Positions 43,142 through 53,414 of a stretch of 64,000 nucleotides of DNA are shown here, in pieces. The notes under the pieces are model-generated. The model saw only the letters and a program-made list of their open reading frames with translations, did not search any database and was not told the DNA's origin. A program made the translations under genes and the position numbers. The stretch's first letter is position 1. Each line of letters starts with the position of its first letter. Source of the DNA: Adlercreutzia caecimuris B7 (GTDB taxonomy: Bacteria > Actinomycetota > Coriobacteriia > Coriobacteriales > Eggerthellaceae); contig NZ_KE159646.1 of assembly GCF_000403355.2 (NCBI RefSeq), positions 62,001-126,000 of the forward strand, read 5' to 3'.

Positions 43142-44494
43142 ATGTTCAACAAGATTCTCGTCGCGAACCGCGGCGAAGTGGCCCTGCGCATTATGCGCGC
43201 TGCCCGCGAGCTGGGCGTGAAGACCGTGGCCGTGTACTCCACCGAGGACGCGGACACCTATCCGGTGCAGTATGCCGACGAGGCCGTGTGCATAGGTCCC
43301 GCCCAGTCGGCCAAAAGCTACCTGGTGATGCCCTCTATCATCGCGGCGGCGAAGAACACCGGCGCCGAGGCCATCCACCCCGGCTACGGCTTTTTGGCCG
43401 AGAACGCCGATTTCGCCCGCGCCTGCGCCGACAACGACCTCGTGTTCATCGGTCCGGCCGCCGAGTGCATCGAATCGATGGGCGACAAGTCGAGTGCGCG
43501 GGAGACCATGAAGAGCTGCGGTGTGCCCACGGTGCCCGGAAGCGATGGCTGCCTGGACACCGTGGAAGAGGCCGCCGCTTTCGCCGAGCAGGTGGGATAC
43601 CCCGTGCTCATTAAGGCCACGGCCGGCGGCGGCGGCAAGGGCATGCGCGAGGTGCACGACCCGGCCGATCTGGCCGCCCAGTACAAGGCCGCCCGCACCG
43701 AGGCCGGCGCCGCCTTCGGCAACGACGGCGTGTACCTGGAGAAGCTCGTGCTGCGCCCCCGCCACGTGGAGGTGCAGGTGCTCGCCGACGACCATGGCAA
43801 CGCCGTGGCGCTCTGCGAGCGCGACTGCTCCATCCAGCGCCGTCATCAGAAGCTTCTGGAAGAGGCCCCCTCGCCGGCGCTTACCGATGAGCTGCGCCGG
43901 GCTATGGGCAAGGCGGCCCTGAAGGCCGTGCGCGCCGTGGACTACCGAAACGCCGGCACCATCGAGTTCCTGCTCGACGAGCGCGGCGAGTTCTACTTCA
44001 TGGAGATGAACACCCGCGTGCAGGTGGAGCACCCCGTCACCGAGGAGATCACCGGCACCGACATCATCAAGGAGCAGCTGCGCATCGCTGCCGGCGAGCC
44101 CATGAGCTGCGCCTCGCGCGCGCCGTTCGCCCCTGCGGGCCATGCCATCGAGCTGCGCATCAACGCCGAAGATCCGGCCCATGGTTTCCGCCCGTGCCCC
44201 GGCACGGTGAGTGCGTTCATTCCGCCAGCGGGACCGGGCGTGCGCGTGGAAACTTATTTACGGCCTGGTTCTAAAATCTCGCCGCACTACGATTCCCTCG
44301 TCGCAAAGGTTATCGTACATGGACAGGATCGCGACGAGGCCGTGGCCCGGGCGCGCCGCGCTTTGGACGAGTTCGTGATCGAGGGCATCGCCACCACCAT
44401 CCCGTTCCATCAGCGCGTGCTGGAAAACGAGGCGTTTCTGGCCGGCGAGGCCACGACGGACTTCATCGAAACCCAGATGGGAGACGTACTATGA
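43142..44494 (+). CDS. accC: Biotin carboxylase
   Basis: Predicted 450 aa. The biotin carboxylase start [17 protein letters not shown], the ATP-grasp loop [14 protein letters not shown] and [14 protein letters not shown] are all present. It carboxylates the biotin of the preceding gene product. The ATG is two bases after that stop. Acetyl-CoA carboxylase use cannot be excluded, since no other accC is in view. Confidence 0.95.
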   Translation: MFNKILVANRGEVALRIMRAARELGVKTVAVYSTEDADTYPVQYADEAVCIGPAQSAKSYLVMPSIIAAAKNTGAEAIHPGYGFLAENADFARACADNDLVFIGPAAECIESMGDKSSARETMKSCGVPTVPGSDGCLDTVEEAAAFAEQVGYPVLIKATAGGGGKGMREVHDPADLAAQYKAARTEAGAAFGNDGVYLEKLVLRPRHVEVQVLADDHGNAVALCERDCSIQRRHQKLLEEAPSPALTDELRRAMGKAALKAVRAVDYRNAGTIEFLLDERGEFYFMEMNTRVQVEHPVTEEITGTDIIKEQLRIAAGEPMSCASRAPFAPAGHAIELRINAEDPAHGFRPCPGTVSAFIPPAGPGVRVETYLRPGSKISPHYDSLVAKVIVHGQDRDEAVARARRALDEFVIEGIATTIPFHQRVLENEAFLAGEATTDFIETQMGDVL

Positions 44495-44841
44495 CCAGTG
44501 AAATGAACGTGGAAGGGCTCTCCATCGCCCCTGGCGTCATGGAGACCATCATCTCCGTGGCCGCCAGCGAGGTGGATGGCGTGGCCTCTCTCGGCAACTT
44601 CGCCACAAGCGGCATTCGCTCCATGCTGGCGAACAAGCCCTCCACGAGCGGCATCGAGACGAAGATGGGCGAGGACGGCAAGCTGTACGTGGCCGTTCAC
44701 GTAGAGGTGTACTACGGCTACGTGCTGCCCGAGCTGGCCGCCGCGCTGCGCTGCGCCATCGCCGAGTCGCTGGCCACCCAGGCCGGCGTGGAGGTGTCGG
44801 CGGTGGACGTGTACATCGACGGCATCCAGTTCAAATCCTAG
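44491..44841 (+). CDS. Asp23/Gls24 family envelope stress protein
   Basis: Predicted 116 aa. It begins [27 protein letters not shown] and contains the family pattern [17 protein letters not shown]. Members act at the cell envelope under stress. The ATG overlaps the accC stop (ATGA), and nusB follows, which is the standard order in Gram-positive genomes. Confidence 0.9.
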   Translation: MTSEMNVEGLSIAPGVMETIISVAASEVDGVASLGNFATSGIRSMLANKPSTSGIETKMGEDGKLYVAVHVEVYYGYVLPELAAALRCAIAESLATQAGVEVSAVDVYIDGIQFKS

Positions 44842-44850
44842 GGAGCGTTG

Positions 44851-45528
44851 ATGGCTTCGAGGAAACACGAGAGGACCCGCGATCGCGCCTTCGCGGTGCA
44901 AGTCCTCTATACGAGCGAGCTTCAGGGGGAATCGCCCTCGAAGCTTCTTGACGAGGGGCTCTGTCTGGTGGCCACCGAGGCCGACCCGGAGCCCGCGCCG
45001 CCCGAGGCCGCCGACGAGGCGCCCTCGGAGTTCGGTCGCATCTGCGAGGGCGCGCTTTCCGAGTACGCCCTCGGGCTCATCCGCGGTGTGCAGGAGTACC
45101 AGGCCGCTATTGACGAGCGCTTGGAGGGGGCGTCCGAGAACTGGGCGCTCTCCCGCATGCCTATCGTGGACCGCTCCATTCTGCGCCTGGCCGTCTACGA
45201 GATGTTCCAGCGCGAAGATGTGCCGGTATCGGTGTCCATCAACGAGGCGGTGGAGCTGGCCAAGGCCTTCGGCGGCGAGGACGATTCCCCGCGCTTTGTG
45301 AACGGGGTGCTCGGCCGTATCGCCCGCTCCATGGCCGAGGCCCCCGAGCTGGCTGTGGCCGACGCGGAGGAGGACGAGTTAGAGGCGTCGGACGACGGTG
45401 CCGCCGAGGGTGAGGTTGCCGAGGGCGCGCCCGCAGCCAGCGTGATCGAGGCCGCCGCGACGGCCGAGGCGGTTGACGCCGTGGTGGGCGCCTCGGGCGC
45501 GGCCGCGTGCGTGCAGGGGGAGGTGTAG
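44851..45528 (+). CDS. nusB: Transcription antitermination factor NusB
   Basis: Predicted 225 aa. The RNA-binding start is RKHERTRDRAFAVQVLYTSEL, and the helical core ends SINEAVELAKAFGGEDDSPRFVNGVLGRIA. NusB normally has 130-150 aa; here about 65 extra C-terminal residues are rich in Ala and Glu (after MAEAPELA) and probably disordered. It acts in rRNA antitermination. Confidence 0.93.
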   Translation: MASRKHERTRDRAFAVQVLYTSELQGESPSKLLDEGLCLVATEADPEPAPPEAADEAPSEFGRICEGALSEYALGLIRGVQEYQAAIDERLEGASENWALSRMPIVDRSILRLAVYEMFQREDVPVSVSINEAVELAKAFGGEDDSPRFVNGVLGRIARSMAEAPELAVADAEEDELEASDDGAAEGEVAEGAPAASVIEAAATAEAVDAVVGASGAAACVQGEV

Positions 45529-45532
45529 CTCC

Positions 45533-45874
45533 ATGGCCGATGTGGAGGGCCGCACCTTCGAGGGCGTGCACGAGCGCCTCTCCCAGATCGTGGACGAGGT
45601 GTCTGCTGAGGACATCTCGCTCGACGACGCGCTCAAGCTGTACGAGGAGGCCGTGAAGCTGGGCCTTTCCGCTTGCGATCTGTCCGAGCAGGACATCGAG
45701 GCGCACCTGGCCGTCGCCGAGGGTGCCTCGGGCGCGGATGCGCCGGCTGCCGCGGGCGATGGCGCTTCCGCCGCCGAAGATGCTGCTGCCGACGTTGCAG
45801 CCTCGGCCGCCGCTACGGCTGAGGCTACCGTTTCCGATGCGCAGCCCTCTGCGCCGACCGGCGAGCTTTCGTAA
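45533..45874 (+). CDS. xseB: Exodeoxyribonuclease VII small subunit
   Basis: Predicted 113 aa. The core FEGVHERLSQIVDEVSAEDISLDDALKLYEEAVKLG is XseB; the last about 50 residues are an Ala-rich tail not found in the usual 70-80-aa protein. The large subunit gene xseA is not in the window. The ATG is 4 bases after nusB. Confidence 0.9.
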   Translation: MADVEGRTFEGVHERLSQIVDEVSAEDISLDDALKLYEEAVKLGLSACDLSEQDIEAHLAVAEGASGADAPAAAGDGASAAEDAAADVAASAAATAEATVSDAQPSAPTGELS

Positions 45875-45884
45875 GGATATTCCC

Positions 45885-47771
<1,887 letters not shown>

Positions 47772-47816
47772 TTCGGCGCGGGTTTTCGGAACCAACCATA
47801 ATTGCTCCCGACGGTT

Positions 47817-47846
47817 CTTGCGGGCAATCGAGGGTTTGCCCGCAAG
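47817..47846 (+). terminator. Hairpin after dxs
   Basis: An 11-bp perfect stem CTTGCGGGCAA/TTGCCCGCAAG has an 8-base loop, 45 bases after the dxs stop, and no U-run. Confidence 0.55.
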
Positions 47847-47933
47847 GCGGAAGAGAATACCTCAGTCATTCCTATCGACGCGCTGACGGATTAAGCCGCG
47901 GATCTGTCTCGTGGCTGCGTGCGAGCGGGGAGG

Positions 47934-47968
47934 AGTCTCAAAATTGCGACGTGTCCAATTTTGAGACT
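47934..47968. repeat. 13-bp inverted repeat in the dxs-BspA gap
   Basis: AGTCTCAAAATTG and its exact complement flank CGACGTGTC. It is AT-rich in a GC-rich setting and stands just before a GC-rich hairpin. The 632-bp gap (47772-48403) holds these elements and one weak short gene. Confidence 0.7.
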
Positions 47969-47970
47969 GT

Positions 47971-48011
47971 GGGGTGCCTGCGACACATACGCAGGCGCCC
48001 CTTCGTGTTTT
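47971..48011 (+). terminator. Terminator-like hairpin
   Basis: A 12-bp stem (GGGGTGCCTGCG/CGCAGGCGCCCC, one G-U) is followed by TTCGTGTTTT on the plus strand. Confidence 0.6.
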
Positions 48012-48033
48012 CCTGGCTGTGGCGTTTGCGGCC

Positions 48034-48231
48034 TCAGCGCTCGTAGATGTAGTCGAAGTCGAGGAGCTTCTTGTAGGAGTTGAACATCTGGTGCGGGCCG
48101 AGGGCCACATCGCGCGGGCGCATCTCGTAGCGCTTAGGCGCTAAGGCGGGGAGCGAGGCCGCCGCGGCTGGCGGCGCCATCGGAGCTGCCGGAGCCTCGG
48201 CGACGGCAGGGGAGGGCGCTGCTGCTTCCAT
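48034..48231 (-). CDS. Small hypothetical protein
   Basis: A 65-aa frame. The first half is Ala/Pro-rich and the second half is rich in charged and aromatic residues (KRYEMRPRDVALGPHQMFNS ... DFDYIYER), which looks like true protein rather than shadow sequence. AGAGG lies 6 bases before the ATG. I do not recognise the family; it could be the tail of a lost gene. Confidence 0.4.
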   Translation of the reverse strand: MEAAAPSPAVAEAPAAPMAPPAAAASLPALAPKRYEMRPRDVALGPHQMFNSYKKLLDFDYIYER

Positions 48232-48325
48232 GCAAGCCTCTGTCGCCGATGCCGATCTAGCCGAAGAGGCCGCCCTCGCCGATTAGCGCCGGACGGCATG
48301 ATCTTCCTTGTCGGAGCATGCCCGC

Positions 48326-48362
48326 AAAAAAGAGGGGTCCCGCGCATCTGCGGGACCCCTCT
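48326..48362 (-). terminator. Terminator of the BspA-like gene
   Basis: A 13-bp perfect stem (AGAGGGGTCCCGC and complement, 6-base loop) is followed on the minus strand by a run of six T. Confidence 0.9.
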
Positions 48363-48403
48363 GGTGCTTCTGGCGCTGAAAGGCTATCTCAAGCGCTTGC
48401 GTC

Positions 48404-50644
48404 CTACTTTGCAGTTCGAACGGTTTTCGCCTTGGACCAAGACGAGTAATAGGTCTTCCCGCCCGCCTTCTTGTAGGTGCGCACTTGCACGTAGTACTTC
48501 TTACCGCCTTTGAGCTTCGCTATTTTGAGGCTGCTCTTGGCGCGCCCCTTGGCAGTTTTCGCTTTCGCGCCTTTCATCGACTTGCTCGTGCTGTAGCGAA
48601 TCTGATAGCCGTCGGTTTCCCGGGCCTGCTTTTTCCAGGTGACTGTAAAGCCCTTTCTCGCCTTCTTGAGTTTGGAGAGGGAAGTGCCCTTGGGGACGAT
48701 CTTGAACGTCGCGCTTTTCGAGCCCCGGTAGGCACCCTTGCCCTTAATGGTCACTTTGTAGGAGCCGACCTTTTTTCCGCCCTTGCAGGAAACTGTGTAG
48801 TCAACGTTCTTCCGCAAGGTCTTCCCGCCGAGTTTCACAGTGATCGAGGAGGGTTTCAGCGTCTTACCCGTATAGGAGCGGTCTTTAACGGTAATGCTCG
48901 CCTTTGAGAGGGAAGTCGGCGTCGTGATGGCCGGAGGCGTTGTCGGAGAAGTCGCGCCGGGCTTGGCGTCCGTCGGCTTTTGGGGGGGAGCAGGTAGGGT
49001 GGGAGATGAAGGAATGGATGGTGCAGAGGGTTCCGTAGGAGCTGTGGGCTCGTTGGGCACCTTGATGTAGGTGGCGGCGGTCCAGGCGGGGATTTCATCA
49101 ACTGCAAAAGAGAGGCCGTCTGACTCCCTCTTCCATTCATTCATGTAATTTGGTAAAAGCCCAGTGAGCTTGCCTGAGGATCCAACGGTGATCCTCTCCA
49201 GTGCCATACAGTTGGAGAACATGGAGCTGGTTTCAGTGGCGTTTTTCATGTTAAAGGACGAGAGATCGAGCTCCTTGAGCGAAACGCACCCCCTAAACAT
49301 TGAGCTCATGCTGAGGGCGTTTGCGGTGTCAAATGAAGAGACATCGAGTGTTTCAAGTGACCGACATCCAGACAATAGGCTGGAGAATATCTTCACACGA
49401 GAAGTGTCAAAGGTGGAGAGGTCAAGGTGCTTAAGCGAGGAACAGTTTACGAACATTCCAAGCCCTTCACTCATGTATTCAAGATGAGGCGTTTTGAAGG
49501 TTGAAAGGTCTAGCTCGCTGAGAGATGAACAGTTATTGAACATCTCGTTCATTCTCGTGACTCTGGAAGTATCGAAGGATGACAAATCGAGGAGGCGCAA
49601 CGAAGAGCATCCATCAAACATTCCATCCATATTTGTGACTTCGGATGTGTTGAGCTTGCTGAGATTGATGTTGCTCAAAGACGAGCAATTCCGAAATATA
49701 TAGGACATATCGGATACATTCGACGTGTTAAATGCCGATAAGTCAAGTGATGTAAGCGAGGAGCACTCAGAGAACATATTGCTCAAATTCACAACGCCTG
49801 AGGTGTCAAGATGGGAGAGATTCAGTGATTCCATCTTCCTGCAATTTGAGAACAAACTACTCAAACTGATGGCATTAGACGTGTCGAAGGAGGAGAGATC
49901 CAGATGCGTAAGAGAGCAACAGCAAGAAAACATTCCACCCATATTGGTTGCATTTGTCGTTTTGAACGAAGACAGATCGAGAAGCTTTAGTGAGCAGCAA
50001 TCACCAAAGATGCCACTCATGTTGGTTACGCTGGACGTGTCAAGAGACGAGAGGTCGAGAGACTCTAGCCGCTTGCATCCGCTGAACATGAAACTCATAT
50101 CGGTTACGTTCGAGGTCTCGAAAGAGGAGAGATCCAGTTCTTCTAGCGAAAAGCACCATTCAAACATTTCCTTCATATTTGTTACATTGGAAGTGTCGAA
50201 CGTGGAAAGATCTAACGATTCTAGGCTATTGCAACCCATGAACATCCGGCTCATGTCCGTGGTCCTACTTGTATCAACTTTATCCAGGCCCTCGATCGAG
50301 CGCAAATTACCCCAGTAGGTGAAACGTAAGCTCTGAGAGAAAGGGATGCTGTCAGAGATCACAACTCTTTTAACCAAATCACGTGCATCGTCAGGCCAGT
50401 AGATAGCTCCATTCTGCGTGATTCCCGGTGACACCACTGCCCTCACTTCTCCGTAAAGATCCTCCTGCGGTTCTGTGCCTGCCTGAAGTACGAGTGTGCC
50501 ATTTTTATAGAGAATGATGGTGTCTGCATCTGCGGCATAGGCGGCAGTGGGCTTGAGGGCAAGGGCCGCAATGACGATAAAGGCAACGACGAGCATCGTA
50601 AATAGGGAACCGCGATTGAATTGCCTAAACATGACCTTGTTCAT
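48404..50644 (-). CDS. BspA-type leucine-rich-repeat surface protein
   Basis: Predicted 746 aa. A signal peptide ends near AAYA-AD (residue about 38). Residues about 110-480 hold roughly sixteen 23-residue repeats of the DUF285 type (LDLSSFDTSNVTNMSxMFxxC). A Pro/Thr-rich linker with PTEPSAPS motifs follows, then an Ig-like domain (SITVKDRSYTGKTLKPSSI) and an FN3-like domain ending SSWSKAKTVRTAK. No sortase motif is seen, so anchoring may be non-covalent. Such proteins bind host or bacterial surfaces in other species; the ligand here is unknown. Repeats are less GC-rich than neighbours. Confidence 0.88.
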   Translation of the reverse strand: MNKVMFRQFNRGSLFTMLVVAFIVIAALALKPTAAYAADADTIILYKNGTLVLQAGTEPQEDLYGEVRAVVSPGITQNGAIYWPDDARDLVKRVVISDSIPFSQSLRFTYWGNLRSIEGLDKVDTSRTTDMSRMFMGCNSLESLDLSTFDTSNVTNMKEMFEWCFSLEELDLSSFETSNVTDMSFMFSGCKRLESLDLSSLDTSSVTNMSGIFGDCCSLKLLDLSSFKTTNATNMGGMFSCCCSLTHLDLSSFDTSNAISLSSLFSNCRKMESLNLSHLDTSGVVNLSNMFSECSSLTSLDLSAFNTSNVSDMSYIFRNCSSLSNINLSKLNTSEVTNMDGMFDGCSSLRLLDLSSFDTSRVTRMNEMFNNCSSLSELDLSTFKTPHLEYMSEGLGMFVNCSSLKHLDLSTFDTSRVKIFSSLLSGCRSLETLDVSSFDTANALSMSSMFRGCVSLKELDLSSFNMKNATETSSMFSNCMALERITVGSSGKLTGLLPNYMNEWKRESDGLSFAVDEIPAWTAATYIKVPNEPTAPTEPSAPSIPSSPTLPAPPQKPTDAKPGATSPTTPPAITTPTSLSKASITVKDRSYTGKTLKPSSITVKLGGKTLRKNVDYTVSCKGGKKVGSYKVTIKGKGAYRGSKSATFKIVPKGTSLSKLKKARKGFTVTWKKQARETDGYQIRYSTSKSMKGAKAKTAKGRAKSSLKIAKLKGGKKYYVQVRTYKKAGGKTYYSSWSKAKTVRTAK

Positions 50645-50659
50645 GACGATCTCCTCTCC

Positions 50660-51199
50660 CTATCTCTCGGTTGTTGAAATATCGTGCTGACGGGCAAAAT
50701 TGGCAGCATACGAATCAGCCGGAGCGAAAATGACCAAATGAGGACAGCTCTCGAAAGCGTTTTCGGCAATGTAATGTGCCGATGCAGGAATTCGCACCTC
50801 ATTCAAATTGGGACATTTGGCAAAAGCTTGGATGTCGATAGATTCAACACCATCCTCTAAAACGACTCTTTCCAAGGTGGGAGATCCTGAGAAACTCCAG
50901 TATGAGATATTTCTTACGCTTCCCGGGATGCTCACTTTGGTAAACCGATTACCCGAAAACGCCTCTCCCTCAATAACTTGAATATTGGGTGGGAATTCGA
51001 TCTCTTCCAAATTCTCGCAACATGAAAACGCTCCGTTGCCTATTACCCTAAGACTAGAAGGCAAAGTGATGGATTTGATATCTTGGCGACCTAAAAAACA
51101 GTTGCTTACAATGCAGGTAAAACCGTCGGGAATTGTGTAATTGCCATCTGGCGAATAGCCGACATGCATTACGCCTTGGCGCAGAACAACATCTTTCAT
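50660..51199 (-). CDS. Small LRR_5-type leucine-rich-repeat protein
   Basis: Predicted 179 aa. Repeats such as SSLRVIGNGAFSCCENLEEI and PGSVRNISYWSFSGSPTLERV are of the LRR_5 (Treponema-like) kind. No signal peptide is present, so it is either cytoplasmic or the 3' part of a longer exported protein. It ends 15 bases before the large LRR gene on the same strand, probably in one transcript. AGAGGA precedes the ATG. Confidence 0.75.
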   Translation of the reverse strand: MKDVVLRQGVMHVGYSPDGNYTIPDGFTCIVSNCFLGRQDIKSITLPSSLRVIGNGAFSCCENLEEIEFPPNIQVIEGEAFSGNRFTKVSIPGSVRNISYWSFSGSPTLERVVLEDGVESIDIQAFAKCPNLNEVRIPASAHYIAENAFESCPHLVIFAPADSYAANFARQHDISTTER

Positions 51200-51253
51200 G
51201 GCGACATCCTCTTCTCTCGAAGTTCTGGATGCTCTGCTATGGGAGTCTCATGA

Positions 51254-51409
51254 AGAAGAGCATCCACCCTGTCGCCAAACAACAAGAGTTTTCTCACGCG
51301 GAGACCAACATCTTGAAAGCAGATGCTCTTCTGCTCGAGAGTTGGCCTTCGGTGAAATGAAGACGTGAGTATAGTCGTACCGCCTGGGCGGAACTCTTGT
51401 TGTTTGGCG
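51254..51409. repeat. Nested inverted repeats upstream of the LRR genes
   Basis: An 18-bp perfect inverted repeat (51273-51290 with 51392-51409, core AACAACAAGAGTT) encloses the right arm of an 11-bp one (51254-51264 with 51322-51332, AGAAGAGCATC). The 383-bp gap 51200-51582 shows no convincing gene; an 82-codon minus-strand frame lacks a ribosome site. Confidence 0.7.
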
Positions 51410-51517
51410 CATAGATTATACCGCCCCATAGGTTTTGCATTCAAGGTGGGGCTGATCGCGGTTGCCGGAGTTGGATGAGAAGACAGAATTTTCGAGTCGA
51501 TGGCTTTCTTATCCTAT

Positions 51518-51559
51518 GAATGTAAACATGTTTACATTCTCCGATAGAGGGAGTATTAT
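51518..51559 (+). promoter_or_regulatory. Promoter with palindromic operator for the toxin-antitoxin pair
   Basis: A perfect 22-bp palindrome (GAATGTAAACA and its complement, 51518-51539) contains the -35 TTTACA (51531-51536). TATTAT (51554-51559) is 17 bases further. Autorepression by the antitoxin is the expected use. Confidence 0.75.
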
Positions 51560-51582
51560 GGGGTGAGTTGAAGGAGGTTGCT

Positions 51583-51873
51583 ATGGCGACGAAGACGTTT
51601 TCGAGTCGGGCCGATGCGGAGCAGCTGGCTTTTGCCGAGGCGCTTGCGCGGCAGGAGTACGGCATGTCCTTCGGGCAGTATTGCGGGACGGTTTTGCTCG
51701 GCGCCATTCGGCAAGAGGGAAAAATGCCGGATCTCCCGGCGAAAAAGGCTGGTGCGCGAAAGAGGCAGGCCCTTGCTGTTATCAAGGGTTTCTCCAAGCG
51801 CCCCCATAATGCCGAGATCGGCAAAATGAACGATGAGGAAATTCGCGAGCTTATTGCGAGCCGCTATGAATAG
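51583..51873 (+). CDS. RelB-like/ribbon-helix-helix-type antitoxin
   Basis: Predicted 96 aa. ATKTFSSRADAEQLAFAEALARQEYGMSFGQYC suggests a ribbon-helix-helix DNA-binding start, and the C-terminal half is basic then acidic, as in toxin-binding tails. AAGGAGG lies before the ATG. Its 3' end overlaps the toxin start by 8 bases. Confidence 0.78.
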   Translation: MATKTFSSRADAEQLAFAEALARQEYGMSFGQYCGTVLLGAIRQEGKMPDLPAKKAGARKRQALAVIKGFSKRPHNAEIGKMNDEEIRELIASRYE

Positions 51874-52309
51874 GAAGCTCCTTCTCGACACGAACATTCT
51901 GCTGGATGCCGCCATGGAAGAGCGTCCGGAGTGGGCGAGCGCATCGCTTCTCATGGACGAGTTTCTCTACGAGGGCGTAACGGGTTACGTGTCGGCGCTT
52001 TCCCTGAAGGATATCTACTACATTCTGACGAAATACGCAGACGAGGTAGCAGCTCGCCAGTACATTCTCGCCCTGATGGATCTCTTTGAGGTAATTCCCG
52101 TCGATGGAGCGCTGTGCCGTATCGCCGCCTTGTCCAATGAGCCGGATTTCGAAGATGGCGTCGTGCGTGCCTGCGCCGAGGGCGTGCCGGTTAGTTTCAT
52201 CATTTCCCGCGATGCGAGCGCGTTTGCCAATTCGCCGATTCGGCGCTTGTCGGCTCGGGAATACCTCGATCTCTTCTGCGATGTTGAGGAGGTCGAGCTG
52301 CCCGAATAG
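51866..52309 (+). CDS. PIN-domain toxin
   Basis: Predicted 147 aa. The PIN start LLLDTNILLDA gives the first Asp, E18-E19 and later acidic residues (NEPDFEDGVV, SRDASAF) complete a metal site. PIN toxins of VapC type cut RNA. The ATG overlaps the antitoxin gene, giving a standard two-gene cassette; a bidirectional terminator follows. Confidence 0.85.
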   Translation: MNRKLLLDTNILLDAAMEERPEWASASLLMDEFLYEGVTGYVSALSLKDIYYILTKYADEVAARQYILALMDLFEVIPVDGALCRIAALSNEPDFEDGVVRACAEGVPVSFIISRDASAFANSPIRRLSAREYLDLFCDVEEVELPE

Positions 52310-52368
52310 CGGGCATTGCGTTGAGGGCAAGAGGCCGGAAGCTACCTCGGCGACTGCGTGAAAAGAGA

Positions 52369-52402
52369 AAGCGAGCGGGACGCGTTCGTGTCCCGCTCGC
52401 TT
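52369..52402. terminator. Bidirectional terminator between PIN toxin and acetyltransferase
   Basis: GCGAGCGGGAC pairs perfectly with GTCCCGCTCGC, extended by AA/TT, between two convergent genes. The A-rich left flank gives a short U-rich end on the minus strand. Confidence 0.7.
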
Positions 52403-52425
52403 GGGCGTAAGGGGATGCTACCGGG

Positions 52426-53091
52426 CTACTTCAGCCTCTTCTCCATGATGTAGTCGTCCATGATGAAGCCCTCGCCGATGTCGGTTTCCACGGCATCGAT
52501 GATCTCGAAGCCGTGCTTCTTGTAGGCGCGGATGGCCATCTCGTTTTTCTTGTTCACGGTCAGATACATCGCGTCCAGTCCGCGCTCGCGGCACAGGCGC
52601 TCGTAGAAGCGCACGACGCTGGCAATAAGCCCGCGGCCGCGATGCTCCTTCAAGAGGTACACCTTCGAGATGAAGAAGCGGTTCGTGCCCGCTTCCACGT
52701 GGCCGCCGGTATAGCCGATGATGCGCGGCTTGGCAGCCTCGTGGGCGAAGTCCTCGGCGTCGTGGGCCAGCTCTCCATCGCGGTCAGATTCCACGGCGTC
52801 GTCGGCGCCGGCCGGCGCGGGCCTGCCCTCGTCGTGGATGTCGGCACCGTGGACGGCCTGGTCGAGCTCGCGCGGGGTGGCGTTCTCGCGGTCCATGATG
52901 AAGAAGTACTCGTAGCCGTTGTCGGCGATGTCGGCGCGGAAGGCGTTCAGGCTCTGGAACTTCTCCACCATGTAGTCGGTCTGCTCCTGGCCGATGAGGG
53001 CCGGCCAGTACTCGTTCCAGATATGATGGGCCATGTGGGCCAGCGCCTCGACCTCTTCGTCGCGCTCGATCTGACGGAATGACACGCTCAT
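52426..53091 (-). CDS. GNAT-family acetyltransferase
   Basis: Predicted 221 aa. The acetyl-CoA loop is LKEHRGRGLIASVV, with FFISKVYLL before it and the late NKKNEMAIRAYKKHGF. An acidic insert of about 45 residues (after PRELDQAVHG, up to EAAKPRIIGYTGG) separates two core strands. The start at 53091 follows GGAAAG. Substrate unknown. Confidence 0.87.
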   Translation of the reverse strand: MSVSFRQIERDEEVEALAHMAHHIWNEYWPALIGQEQTDYMVEKFQSLNAFRADIADNGYEYFFIMDRENATPRELDQAVHGADIHDEGRPAPAGADDAVESDRDGELAHDAEDFAHEAAKPRIIGYTGGHVEAGTNRFFISKVYLLKEHRGRGLIASVVRFYERLCRERGLDAMYLTVNKKNEMAIRAYKKHGFEIIDAVETDIGEGFIMDDYIMEKRLK

Positions 53092-53414
53092 GGGGCTTTC
53101 CTTCCCGAAATGGCTTGCGTTGCAGCTCCATTGTAGGCGTTCCGGGCGCGGCAAGCCTCCGCGCGGCCAAATGTTTCCCGCCAGTAACAAGGAATGGTCG
53201 GGGGCGTTAACACTTCTTTTTGAGGGGATTAACAATCATCGATGAGTCCGCTGGTGAGCGGGATGCGTGGAACAATCGGGTTGTTCCCGATCGTCGGACT
53301 GTCTGGCGGTAGGGGATGGAGAGACATGAAACGGGTAGGCCGGTTGGTATCGGTTGCGGTGGGAAGGGTCTCTCCATCCCTTTCCACCGCAGTCCCCTAA
53401 GGAGGTTGATTGCC

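Noticed and set aside
51196-51444. 82-codon minus-strand frame overlapping the small LRR gene start
   Set aside because: No ribosome site and the sequence is largely made of the inverted repeats.
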